Positions 16,110 to 22,882 of a DNA stretch of 33,625 nt are shown here, in pieces (position 1 is the stretch's first letter; every line of letters starts with the position of its first letter). A program made the translations under genes and the position numbers. Origin of the DNA: Dehalococcoides mccartyi (GTDB lineage Bacteria > Chloroflexota > Dehalococcoidia > UBA2979); assembly GCA_945888895.1 (NCBI GenBank), contig CAMDAY010000003.1:1-33625 (forward strand). Direction: 5' to 3'. Below the pieces are notes generated by a model. It did no database searches and had not been told where the DNA came from. It was given only the letters and a program-made list of their open reading frames with translations.

Positions 16110-16137
16110 CAATACGTCCCTGCCGAAATTCGGTCAA
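16109..16137 (-). promoter_or_regulatory. rpoB promoter P1 (upstream)
   Basis: Minus-strand TTGACC, exactly 17 bases, TATTGT: five of six consensus bases at -35 and four of six at -10, in the only AT-rich patch ahead of rpoB. Confidence 0.65.
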
Positions 16138-16157
16138 CGCCCGCCGATTCGGCGAGG

Positions 16158-17399
16158 TTACCGGGAGGGGGTACCTGTCGCCGTCCCGGTGGGGCTCCCC
16201 CCCGGGGTGCCCGAGGCTCCCGGCGTGCCGGTGACGGTCGCACCGGCGGGCGGCTGTTCCGTGGCCTTCTTCGCTCGGATCACCTCGGCGGCGGCGGGGT
16301 CGTACCGCCGGTTCGAGGCGGCCTCCCAGAGCGGCCACGCCTCCTTCGTCCGGTCGCCGATGTCCCGCAGGCCGAGGCTGGCGAGCAGGTCGTACGGAGG
16401 TGCGGTCGCGAAGGAGAGGTCGCGCTCGGCGAACCAGATGACCAGCGGCGACCCCATCACGTCAGCGTCCTCGAACAGCCGCTGAAGGAAGCGCCGCTGC
16501 TCCGCCGGCGTCGAGGAGTTCAGGTTGTCGCGCCCTGGCCCGGAGGCGTAGCCGACGGAGATGAAGGCGATCGGCAGCTTCGTCTGGTCCTTGATGGCGG
16601 TGTAATAGTTCGGCGGCACCTTGCGGGCGACGTTAAACGCGAACGACGCGAACGTGGTGATGCCGAGGAGGTCCATCTTCCCCTCGAAGTCCTTCAGGAG
16701 CTGCCAGCGCGGGGGGTGCGGGGGCAGGTCTGGGATCACCCCCAGGAGCTCCTCGTACTGGAACGAGGGGAACACGCGCGTCTCCGGCGATGCCGCCTTC
16801 ACGGCGTCGTACGCCTCTTTGTAGGCGGACACGAACGTCAGGTACGTCCCCGGGCTGCGCTCGAACGTGGCGTTCACCTCATTCCCCAGCACGAGGTACG
16901 CCGGCCGCAGGTTCTTAGCGACGAAGACGGCCTCCTGCACGAAGGCCTTGCGGAGATCCGCGTTGGAGAGGTCCTTGCCCGCGTAGGCCGGCGGCAGCTT
17001 CTGGAGCTTGTCACGCGCGATCGGGTCGAACAGGTCAAGGACGATCGCGACCTGCAGGTCGCGGCTCTTGGTCGCGTCCCGGATCGTGGTCAGCTCCTGC
17101 CGGGTCGCCTCGGACGGCGTGGCGCCCGGCACAAAGTCCGCCCAGACGGGCGCGCGCTGCACCAGGATCACCTCGCCGTAGTTCGCCGCGAGGTCGTAGG
17201 TCTGCCGCGTGCCCAGCTCCGTCAGCGCCCACGGCGTGTCCGAAAAGCCGAGACGGTAGGAGCGCGGGTCACCCGCCTCCGGCCTCGCGCGCTTCGGGAA
17301 GGATGAGCCCTCCTTCACCTCCGTACGGCAGCCGCCCGCCAGCAGCGCCACGAGTGTGAGCGCCAGCGCGAGGAGGGTGAACCGGCGTCGGAGGGGCAT
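16158..17399 (-). CDS. Lipoprotein with glycoside-hydrolase-like TIM barrel
   Basis: A 413-residue exported lipoprotein. MPLRRRFTLLALALTLVALL and then AGGC form a signal peptide with a lipobox, so Cys24 would carry the lipid. The body alternates strands and helices like a (beta/alpha)8 barrel; LVLGNEVNATF with Asn-Glu near residues 173-174 looks like the acid/base strand of clan A glycoside hydrolases such as GH53. The strand expected to carry the nucleophile reads FISVGYASG (about residue 281) and lacks the usual Glu, so it may bind sugars rather than cleave them. The C-terminal 40 residues are Gly/Thr/Pro repeats (GTPG, GSPTGTATGTPS), probably a wall-spanning or low-complexity tail. The exact family is unproven. 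Confidence 0.75.
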   Translation of the reverse strand: MPLRRRFTLLALALTLVALLAGGCRTEVKEGSSFPKRARPEAGDPRSYRLGFSDTPWALTELGTRQTYDLAANYGEVILVQRAPVWADFVPGATPSEATRQELTTIRDATKSRDLQVAIVLDLFDPIARDKLQKLPPAYAGKDLSNADLRKAFVQEAVFVAKNLRPAYLVLGNEVNATFERSPGTYLTFVSAYKEAYDAVKAASPETRVFPSFQYEELLGVIPDLPPHPPRWQLLKDFEGKMDLLGITTFASFAFNVARKVPPNYYTAIKDQTKLPIAFISVGYASGPGRDNLNSSTPAEQRRFLQRLFEDADVMGSPLVIWFAERDLSFATAPPYDLLASLGLRDIGDRTKEAWPLWEAASNRRYDPAAAEVIRAKKATEQPPAGATVTGTPGASGTPGGSPTGTATGTPSR

Positions 17400-17462
17400 C
17401 CCCTTGATCGTGCGCGATTGGTGGGGGGCGGTCAACGCGCGGCCCCAGAAGCCTCGCCGGAA

Positions 17463-17510
17463 CCCCCCACCCCACCCCCCCCACAAGGGGGGAGGGGGTC
17501 AGAGCTCTCC
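17463..17510 (-). repeat. Intergenic hairpin repeat D (type I, inverted)
   Basis: An inverted, nearly identical copy of the repeat at 17893: CCCCCCACCCCA at its left matches the reverse complement of TGGGGTGGGGGG, and GGGGGTCAGAGC matches GCTCTGACCCCC. It lies between the lipoprotein gene and the divergent 74-residue gene. Confidence 0.85.
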
Positions 17511-17604
17511 GACCGACCGAGGGTTTCCCCCGTGAGCCACCTCGAGGCCCGTTCCGACGATTCTCGTACCCCGGCAACACGGGGACAGCGACGGGAGTCC
17601 CGAG

Positions 17605-17829
17605 ATGGCGTTCATGACTACCGACGACCTGCTCACAGAGCTCGGCGGTGCGACCTCGAGGTCCGACGCACGCGCGATGATCAGCCGTGCGGCGCGCATC
17701 GCCGGCGTGGCGACCGGTCGCCCGCTCCAGATGCGCGAGCTCCTCATGGTCTGCGAAGCCCTTGCGGCGGAGGGTGGAGCGATCCAGCAGATGGCCGAGT
17801 CCGTCGCCACACGCGCCCTCCGCGACTAG
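17605..17829 (+). CDS. Hypothetical 74-residue protein
   Basis: I do not recognise this family. The protein is small, mostly helical and lacks membrane segments or metal motifs; RPLQMRELLMVCEALAAEGG and AIQQMAESVATRAL look like two amphipathic helices. ATG at 17605 has GGGAG seven bases upstream; ATG at 17614 (MTTDDLL) is an alternative that fits the local MTT start habit. It stands alone, bracketed by inverted copies of the same intergenic repeat (17463 and 17893), and converges on the next minus-strand gene. Confidence 0.6.
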   Translation: MAFMTTDDLLTELGGATSRSDARAMISRAARIAGVATGRPLQMRELLMVCEALAAEGGAIQQMAESVATRALRD

Positions 17830-17840
17830 CGCCGCGCGCC

Positions 17841-17886
17841 GACCCTCACCCTGCCCTCTCCCCTCGAAGGGGGCGAGGGTTTTGAG
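17841..17886 (+). repeat. Intergenic hairpin repeat E (type II)
   Basis: GACCCTCACCCTGCCCTC, then stem CCCTC-CCCC/GGGG-GAGGG with a T/C mismatch and a TCGAAG loop. With repeat F, seven bases downstream, it makes a composite element whose outer ends are inverted copies of each other. It lies between two convergent genes and may end both transcripts. Confidence 0.85.
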
Positions 17887-17892
17887 GTTCTG

Positions 17893-17941
17893 GGCTCTGA
17901 CCCCCTCCCCCCTTGTGGGGGAGGGCTGGGGTGGGGGGGGG
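17893..17941 (+). repeat. Intergenic hairpin repeat F (type I)
   Basis: GGCTCTGACCCCC, stem CCCTCCCCC or longer paired with GGGGGAGGG around a TTGT loop, then GGGGTGGGGG. Near-identical to D in inverse orientation and close to A and H in the same orientation. Confidence 0.88.
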
Positions 17942-17959
17942 CGGCGAGGCTTCTCGCGT

Positions 17960-18415
17960 CTACCGCGCCTCGTCCGAGAACACGGTGTCCCGCGCCACAT
18001 CACCCCACGAGAACAGCGCGGCGGCGAAGCGGATGCCGCCCGCGCGTTGGTTCAGCACGTCCAACGGGAGCTCGGCGAGGTACGCGCGCACACGATCCTC
18101 GACCCCCGCGTCCTCGTAGAACTCGACCGGGCGGAAGACGCCGAACGTCGTCGAGGCGATCGGCTGGCCACCCGGCTCGGCGCAGGCGATCGCCAACGCC
18201 ATCTGGTCGATGCCGTACGGTCGCCGCGTCTCTGCGATGCGCGCCCGGCACCACACGATGATCTGCTCCGCGAGCCGTTCGAGGTCGGCGATCGCCAGCG
18301 GGGCCGCGCCCAGCAGCCACTCCTCCTTGGAGAGCCCCGTGCCGCGACGGATCGAATCCTCGACGCGCGCGCGCAGGGGATCGGGACGGAAGCGGCGGAG
18401 CAGCGCGCTCAACAT
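17960..18415 (-). CDS. Hypothetical protein, 151 residues
   Basis: Family not recognised. It is a soluble, balanced-charge protein starting MLSALLRRFRPDPLRARVED. The middle, ERLAEQIIVWCRARIAETRR, is a clear amphipathic helix, and the C-terminal half (TTFGVFRPVEFYEDAGVEDR) suggests a small alpha/beta fold. ATG at 18415 is used because AGGGGGA lies just upstream; GTG at 18439 would add eight residues. It has no partner on its strand, and its end faces the composite repeat E/F. Codon use and composition match the neighbours, so it looks like a real chromosomal gene. Confidence 0.7.
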   Translation of the reverse strand: MLSALLRRFRPDPLRARVEDSIRRGTGLSKEEWLLGAAPLAIADLERLAEQIIVWCRARIAETRRPYGIDQMALAIACAEPGGQPIASTTFGVFRPVEFYEDAGVEDRVRAYLAELPLDVLNQRAGGIRFAAALFSWGDVARDTVFSDEAR

Positions 18416-18493
18416 CGGTTCCCCCTTCCTGCGCTCCACGCGCCAATACTCCGTGCCGCACCGATCTGGCGATCAGCGCGGTAGGCACGAGAC

Positions 18494-18517
18494 GGTTGCC
18501 CCGGTAGCGGGGAAACC
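18494..18517. other. Hairpin in divergent intergenic region
   Basis: GGTT-G-CCCCG, loop GTAG, CGGGG-A-AACC: a nine-pair stem with one G/A mismatch. It lies midway between two divergent genes of unknown function. It resembles no riboswitch core that I can name. Confidence 0.4.
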
Positions 18518-18606
18518 CTTAGGCCAATCATCGGCGGCATCCGGTGACTCACCAGCGGCCGGGGCGTTGCGTTTCGGTAATGACGCTGACGAGTCCCTGT
18601 CGCCTG

Positions 18607-18618
18607 TAGACTGGGCGT
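18607..18618 (+). promoter_or_regulatory. -10 box suggesting a leaderless mRNA
   Basis: TAGACT at 18607-18612 ends six bases before the GTG start codon of the next gene, and an in-frame TAG lies within it. That spacing puts the transcription start on or next to the start codon. No convincing -35 box or ribosome site is seen. Confidence 0.45.
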
Positions 18619-19095
18619 GTGGACAGCACATACGAGGTCGACGTCGACGGGCTGATCCGCACGGTGCAGCGATCCGACCATGTGATCGTCCGCTTCTCCA
18701 CGCTCGCCCAACGCCTCTTCATCGACTTCCGCACGAGCAGCAGCGAGGGGCCGGGCATCTTCGTGCTTCCCGTTGCGAACACGATCCAGGAGCGTCTCGC
18801 CACGATCGCGGCGGCGCGGCCCAACTTCCCGCGACCGGAGAAGTTGTACGTCATGGCATGGCCGCTGCGCGTCGCGGGCCTCGAGCGGCTCGGCTTCGTC
18901 GAGGCCGCGCGCCGGCGCTTCGCCGCGATGGACGCGTTCGAGGCGGTGCGCAACCTGGACCGCGCGATCGGCGACCTCGAACGTGCCGAGGATCTCGAGC
19001 TGCGCAGCGCGATCACGGGCGAGGGGTACCGCACGATCTGGCCCGGCATCGCCGGCGGCTCGGACGTCCCGCCCGACCCGCCGGGCACCCCGTAG
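18619..19095 (+). CDS. Hypothetical protein, 158 residues, paired with zincin gene
   Basis: Family not recognised. The N-terminal part (TYEVDVDGLIRTVQRSDHVI, then LFIDFRTSSSEGPGIFVLP) alternates as beta strands; the middle (PEKLYVMAWPLRVAGLERLG) and the helical LDRAIGDLERAEDLELR follow, and the end is Pro-rich. There is no signal peptide or membrane segment. The GTG at 18619 is the only possible start after an in-frame TAG, and no ribosome site precedes it. The stop is five bases before the metallopeptidase gene, so the two form an operon and may share a process. Confidence 0.75.
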   Translation: MDSTYEVDVDGLIRTVQRSDHVIVRFSTLAQRLFIDFRTSSSEGPGIFVLPVANTIQERLATIAAARPNFPRPEKLYVMAWPLRVAGLERLGFVEAARRRFAAMDAFEAVRNLDRAIGDLERAEDLELRSAITGEGYRTIWPGIAGGSDVPPDPPGTP

Positions 19096-19100
19096 CGCGG

Positions 19101-19463
19101 ATGCGACCCGACCAGTTCGAACGCATCGTCCGCCGCGCCGTCCGCAGCCTGCCGCCGGAGTTCGCGCTGCACGTGAAGGACGTGGCGATCGTCGTGGAAC
19201 GCGAACCCTCCGACCACGACCGGCAGGAAGCGCACCTCGAACCGGACGATGATCTGTTCGGCCTCTACGTGGGCACACCGCTCACGGAGCGTGCCGACTA
19301 CCACATGGTGCTGCCGGACCGGATCCTGATCTTCCAGGGCCCGCACGAACGCCACTTCCGCGCCACAGAGCTGCAGGCGGAGATCCGCCGTACCGTTGCG
19401 CACGAGATCGCACACTTCTTCGGCATCGATGACGAGCGCCTCGATGCGCTAGGGCTGGGATAG
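19101..19463 (+). CDS. Small zincin-like metallopeptidase
   Basis: A 120-residue protein of the minimal zincin family (Zincin_1/DUF1025 type). It has the metal motif HEIAHFFGIDDERLDALG near the C-terminus: HExxH with a downstream Asp/Glu likely to complete the site. Before it, ADYHMVLPDRILIFQGPHER gives the conserved strand and loop region typical of these proteins. The length is usual for the family. ATG at 19101 is five bases after the previous stop. The physiological substrate of these proteases is not known. The gene ends in a convergent gap filled by repeats G and H. Confidence 0.88.
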   Translation: MRPDQFERIVRRAVRSLPPEFALHVKDVAIVVEREPSDHDRQEAHLEPDDDLFGLYVGTPLTERADYHMVLPDRILIFQGPHERHFRATELQAEIRRTVAHEIAHFFGIDDERLDALGLG

Positions 19464-19477
19464 GCGGAGGGGACAGG

Positions 19478-19523
19478 GCCCTCCCCCAACCCTCTCCCCA
19501 AACGGGGGAGAGGGTTCTGAATC
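19478..19523 (+). repeat. Intergenic hairpin repeat G (type II)
   Basis: CCCTCCCCCAACCCTC flank and a perfect 10-bp stem CCCTCTCCCC/GGGGAGAGGG (19490-19499 with 19505-19514), then GTTCTGAAT. It begins 14 bases past the metallopeptidase stop, so it may also terminate that transcript. It pairs with H as E pairs with F. Confidence 0.87.
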
Positions 19524-19530
19524 TGAATCC

Positions 19531-19580
19531 GGCTCCGACCCCCTCCCCTCTTGCGGGTGAGGGTTGGGGTGGGGGGTCTG
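19531..19580 (+). repeat. Intergenic hairpin repeat H (type I)
   Basis: GGCTCCGACCCCCTCCCC, loop region CTCTTGC, GGGTGAGGG and a TTGGGGTGGGGGG tail. The stem is less perfect than in A or F. The G-H spacing and orientation repeat those of E-F. Confidence 0.83.
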
Positions 19581-19610
19581 CACCGCGCCACCTCGAACAG
19601 TCCGGACACA

Positions 19611-19638
19611 GGAGCGCCACCCGGGCGGGTGGCGCTCC
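19611..19638 (-). terminator. HU gene terminator hairpin
   Basis: GGAGCGCCACCC pairs perfectly with GGGTGGCGCTCC around GGGC (12 bp), 60 bases beyond the HU stop on the minus strand. There is no U-tract. Confidence 0.65.
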
Positions 19639-19698
19639 AACGGATAGCGAACCCGACACCCGACGTTCCGAGGAACGCCGGGGCGGCGGGCCGGGTCG

Positions 19699-20007
<309 letters not shown>

Positions 20008-20063
20008 CTCGAACCTCCTGGGTGAGGACCCCTGCCACATGTAGAGAAGCGTCTATGCACGTC

Positions 20064-20092
20064 ATCATTTGCTTTGGCGCGCCTGATGTCAA
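20064..20092 (-). promoter_or_regulatory. HU gene promoter
   Basis: A perfect minus-strand -35 box TTGACA (20087-20092), a 17-base spacer, then AATGAT as -10 box. The predicted start leaves a leader of about 50 bases containing the AGGAGG site. Confidence 0.65.
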
Positions 20093-20110
20093 CCCTCTGC
20101 GACCCCGAAT

Positions 20111-20127
20111 GCCAGATATTTACTGGC
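20111..20127. other. AT-rich palindrome upstream of HU promoter
   Basis: GCCAG-ATATTTA-CTGGC, a 5-bp inverted repeat around an AT centre, about 20 bases upstream of the HU -35 box. It could be a regulator site, or a weak terminator for the glycerate kinase gene that ends at 20239. Confidence 0.4.
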
Positions 20128-20238
20128 GATCCTCGGCGTAACGTGTCTCATACCGCTGATTTCCGGGCGATCGGCGCGTGAAGGTGGGCGAAACCCATGC
20201 TCCATCAGGTGATCCGGACGTCGAGATCACGCGGCGCC

Positions 20239-21390
20239 CTAGCGGGTCGCGCGGTACCTGTGGATGAGTCGTGTCGCGGCGGCCGTCGTGTACTGCGCAG
20301 GGTGCGCGATTGCGGCGGCGCGATCGGCGGGCGTGGGAGCGAGCGCCTCGGCGTCGAGGACGCCCGCAGGCAGTCCTTCGACGATCCCGGCAACCGCGAT
20401 GCACGGCGTGCCGGCGGTAGCCGCAAGGGCCGCGACGTGCGCCACGGACTTGCCGTAGCCCGTCTGACCGTCCATTGCGCCCTCGCCGGTGACCACCAGG
20501 TCTGCCGACTCGACTGCGGCGCGCAGGCCGATCGCGTCCGCGACGAGCGCCGCGCCGGACTCGATGCGACCTTGGCGACACGCCGCGAGGAGGCCCGTCG
20601 GGATGCCGCCGCCCGCGCCCGCGCCGGGCTGGCTCGCCACGTCGACATCGAGATCCACGCGGAGCCGCTCGGCCCAGCGGGCGAGGGCGGCGTTGAGGGC
20701 GGCCGCCTGCCAGTCCGTGACTCCCTTTTGCGCGCCGTAGACGGCGGTCGCGCCGGCCGCGCCGGCCGCGCCGAGCAGCGGGTTCAGCACGTCCACGGCG
20801 ATCCGCAGGTCGAGGTCGCGCACGGCATCCTCGAGGTCTGCCTCGACGCGCGCGAGGCTCACGAGGGCGAGGCCGCCACGCGGGACCGGCGCACCAGCGG
20901 GGTCGAACAGCCGCAGGCCGAGCACGCTCGCCGCGCCCGCACCGCCGTCGTTTGTGCCGGTGCCCCCGACGCCGACGATCACCTGACGTGCGCCGCTGGC
21001 GATCGCGTGGCGGATCTGCTCGCCGACGCCGGCGCTCGAAGCGCGCGCCGGGTCGCGCTGGTCGACGGGCGTCAGCAGCAGCCCGGCGGCGCTCGCTGCC
21101 TCGATCACCGCGAGCGTCGGCTCACCGGGGCGTTCGAGGAGCGCGTAGGTCGCCTCGACCGGATCGCCGAGCGGGCCGGTGACCACGTGCCGCACGAGGC
21201 GCGCGCCCGTGGCCTGCGCGACGATCGCGACCGTTCCCGGCCCGCCGTCCGCCATCGGCAGTTCGATGACCTCGGCATCCGGCAGCACTGCGCGTACGCC
21301 CGCGGCGATCGCGGAGGCAGCTTCGACCGGGTCGAGCGTGCCCTTGAACTCCTGCGGACAGACGAGGACGCGGCGGATGGGTCGCGACAC
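20239..21390 (-). CDS. glxK: Glycerate kinase (GlxK/GarK type)
   Basis: A 383-residue kinase that phosphorylates D-glycerate with ATP in glyoxylate and sugar-acid catabolism. Family landmarks are VLVCPQEFKGTLDPVEAA at the N-terminus (commonly APDSFKGSL), LPMADGGPGTVA, VGVGGTGTNDGGAGA, NPLLGAAG...AVYGAQKG and VVTGEGAMDGQTGYGK. The order and length match the GlxK family. The start is uncertain: GTG at 21390 follows GAG closely, and TTG at 21399 overlaps the upstream stop. In either case it follows the small membrane protein by at most a few bases, so the two are co-transcribed. Whether the product is 2- or 3-phosphoglycerate cannot be read from the sequence. Confidence 0.9.
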   Translation of the reverse strand: MSRPIRRVLVCPQEFKGTLDPVEAASAIAAGVRAVLPDAEVIELPMADGGPGTVAIVAQATGARLVRHVVTGPLGDPVEATYALLERPGEPTLAVIEAASAAGLLLTPVDQRDPARASSAGVGEQIRHAIASGARQVIVGVGGTGTNDGGAGAASVLGLRLFDPAGAPVPRGGLALVSLARVEADLEDAVRDLDLRIAVDVLNPLLGAAGAAGATAVYGAQKGVTDWQAAALNAALARWAERLRVDLDVDVASQPGAGAGGGIPTGLLAACRQGRIESGAALVADAIGLRAAVESADLVVTGEGAMDGQTGYGKSVAHVAALAATAGTPCIAVAGIVEGLPAGVLDAEALAPTPADRAAAIAHPAQYTTAAATRLIHRYRATR

Positions 21391-21395
21391 CTCGG

Positions 21396-21647
21396 TCAAT
21401 CGAGGCCCCAGCGCCAGCCGAAGGCGACCTGGAGCACGGCGCGGATCAACGTGGTCAGGATGAAGAGCAGCAGCACCAGCTCGATCCGGCGGAACAAGCG
21501 CTTCACCGCCTGGATTCGCCCCGACTGCTGAAGGCGGGCGTTCCCTTGCCGCATCAAGTCGGCCCCGCCGGGGAACATGCGGACGAACGCGGTCCACGCT
21601 GCCAGCGATAGTCCGAGGCTCACCACCCAGAGGATCAGAGTTCTCAC
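21396..21647 (-). CDS. Small two-helix membrane protein
   Basis: An 83-residue protein of unknown family. Residues 3-23 (TLILWVVSLGLSLAAWTAFVR) and about 55-75 (IELVLLLFILTTLIRAVLQVA) are membrane helices joined by a basic, cytoplasm-like linker (GNARLQQSGRIQAVKRLFRR). The GTG start has GGGAGG eight bases upstream, a good ribosome site. It is immediately upstream of glycerate kinase and divergent from the zinc-ribbon gene, so any operator in the shared gap at 21689-21736 could act on it too. Confidence 0.7.
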   Translation of the reverse strand: MRTLILWVVSLGLSLAAWTAFVRMFPGGADLMRQGNARLQQSGRIQAVKRLFRRIELVLLLFILTTLIRAVLQVAFGWRWGLD

Positions 21648-21681
21648 GCGATGCGCCTCCCGTCCTGCATCCTACCGATGG

Positions 21682-21709
21682 TTGACTAGCACAAGCGTTC
21701 TCTTATACA
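21682..21709 (+). promoter_or_regulatory. Promoter of zinc-ribbon gene
   Basis: TTGACT (21682-21687), 16 bases, TATACA (21704-21709); TACACT with an 18-base spacer overlaps it. Five of six -35 bases match consensus. The spacer carries operator 1, and the region just after the expected start carries operator 2. Confidence 0.75.
21689..21700 (+). promoter_or_regulatory. LexA-like operator 1 (one mismatch)
   Basis: GCAC-AAGC-GTTC, one base off the GAAC-N4-GTTC pattern of Gram-positive-type SOS boxes. It lies between the -35 and -10 boxes. Its 14-base context differs by one base from operator 2 read on the other strand. Confidence 0.55.
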
Positions 21710-21724
21710 CTCAAACCAACACTA

Positions 21725-21736
21725 GAACGCTTGTTC
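21725..21736 (+). promoter_or_regulatory. LexA-like operator 2 (perfect)
   Basis: GAAC-GCTT-GTTC, within AGAACGCTTGTTCT, is a perfect match to the GAAC-N4-GTTC SOS box pattern. It lies just downstream of the predicted transcription start, so a bound repressor would block initiation or clearance. Confidence 0.6.
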
Positions 21737-21750
21737 TCATAAAGGCTCCC

Positions 21751-21927
21751 ATGACGACCGACACTGCGACCGCCATCTCTGACCCCGCGGCCGGGGTCGC
21801 CGTGCCTCGACGCCGCCGTCAATGGACCTACGCCGGCCCACGCTGCCCGCAGTGCGCCGGCCCGCTCGTCTTCGGCGAGGGCTGCAGCGTCTGCCCCGTA
21901 TGTGGTCATTCCTCCTGCACGATCTAG
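21751..21927 (+). CDS. 58-residue zinc-ribbon protein, NrdJ-tail-like
   Basis: The C-terminal half reads CPQCAGPLVFGEGC then SVCPVCGHSSC, with the spacing Cys-x2-Cys, x-E-G-C, Cys-x2-Cys-G-x-S-x-Cys found at the extreme C-terminus of B12-dependent ribonucleotide reductases (NrdJ). Here it stands alone behind a flexible, basic N-terminus (AVPRRRRQWTYAGPR). The ATG has AAAGG six bases upstream and fits the MTT start habit. It may be a detached partner domain of a reductase encoded elsewhere, or an independent zinc microprotein; that it acts on nucleotide supply is inference. The SOS-like promoter supports a DNA-damage role. Confidence 0.75.
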   Translation: MTTDTATAISDPAAGVAVPRRRRQWTYAGPRCPQCAGPLVFGEGCSVCPVCGHSSCTI

Positions 21928-21997
21928 CGGCGGTGTCTCATTCGGGCGCCTGACGGGCGAATCCACAGGCTGACCGGCCCGCGTTTACTTATGCGCG

Positions 21998-22027
21998 TTC
22001 GACCCCCCTTGGATCGCTTCGTATACT
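21998..22027 (+). promoter_or_regulatory. Transketolase promoter
   Basis: TTCGAC, 18 bases, TATACT. The -10 box matches consensus at five positions; the start would fall some 27 bases before the ATG. Confidence 0.55.
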
Positions 22028-22060
22028 TCGCCCCTATCGCCAAGAGCGCGGGGGGCGAGC

Positions 22061-22882
22061 ATGGTGGCTGGAACCGGTACTGATCTGCGCGCATTTACAC
22101 AGCGCGTCCGACGGCATGTGGTCGAGATGGTCTACGGGGCGCAGTCGGGCCACATCGGTGGCTCCATGTCGTCGACCGAGATTCTCGCGGTGCTCTATGG
22201 CCGCATCATGCGGCACGACCCGAAGCGCCCCGGCTGGGTGGAGCGTGACCGCTTCATCATGAGCAAGGGCCACTGCACCCCCGTGCAGTACGCCACCCTT
22301 GCCGAGAGCGGCTACTTCCCGGTGGACGAGCTCTCCACCTTCCGCAAGAAGGGCACGCGCCTCCAGGGCCACTCCGTCCTCGGCAAGCCCGAGGGGGTCG
22401 AGAACTCCGCGGGTGCGCTGGGCATGGGCCTGTCGTTCGGCCTCGGCATCCGGCTCGGCATGCGCCTCAGCAACATCGACGCGCACGTGTACGTGCTGAT
22501 GGGCGACGGCGAGCAGGACGAGGGACAGGTGTGGGAGGCCGCGATGGCCGCCTCCCACCACCGCGTCGACCGCCTGGTTGCGATCATCGACCGCAACGGC
22601 ATCCAGAACGACGACTTCACCGCGGCGACCATGCGCACCGAGCCGCTGGACGAGAAGTACCGCGCCTTCGGCTGGGAAGTCCGCGCCGGCATCGACGGGC
22701 ACAACCTCGAGGCCGTCGAAGAAGCCCTCGCGTGGGCGCGCGACGTGCGCGGCAAGCCGGCGCTGGTGATCTTCGACACCGTGAAGGGGAAGGGTGTCTC
22801 CTTCATGGAAAACAACCCGAACTTCCACGGTGCCGCCCCCAGCGCGGAGCAGTTCGCGCGCGCCATGGAGGAATTGGCCTGA
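22061..22882 (+). CDS. tktA: Transketolase, N-terminal (thiamine-binding) subunit
   Basis: A 273-residue subunit of a split transketolase, which moves two-carbon units between sugar phosphates in the pentose phosphate pathway. It carries the thiamine-diphosphate fold: SGHIGGSMSSTEILAVLYG near the start, SKGHCTPVQYA, and the ThDP motif GDGEQDEGQVWEAAMAASHH to IIDRNG near residues 148-185. ATG at 22061 follows a GGGGGGCGAG ribosome site. The length equals other stand-alone N-terminal halves. It ends in TGATG, sharing one base with the next subunit's start. DXS-like function is unlikely, because the partner looks like a transketolase C-half. Confidence 0.93.
   Translation: MVAGTGTDLRAFTQRVRRHVVEMVYGAQSGHIGGSMSSTEILAVLYGRIMRHDPKRPGWVERDRFIMSKGHCTPVQYATLAESGYFPVDELSTFRKKGTRLQGHSVLGKPEGVENSAGALGMGLSFGLGIRLGMRLSNIDAHVYVLMGDGEQDEGQVWEAAMAASHHRVDRLVAIIDRNGIQNDDFTAATMRTEPLDEKYRAFGWEVRAGIDGHNLEAVEEALAWARDVRGKPALVIFDTVKGKGVSFMENNPNFHGAAPSAEQFARAMEELA

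Noticed and set aside
16021..16338. 105-codon minus-strand frame ahead of rpoB
   Set aside because: Mostly overlaps the lipoprotein gene in another frame, and its end contains the two rpoB promoters; no ribosome site or homology visible.
17499..17810. 103-codon minus-strand frame
   Set aside because: Antisense to the 74-residue gene and contains repeat D; less protein-like than the plus-strand frame.
18440..18618. Possible riboswitch (c-di-GMP-like GGTAGCGGGG pattern)
   Set aside because: Only one hairpin and short resemblance; the conserved core order of the GEMM class is not present on either strand.
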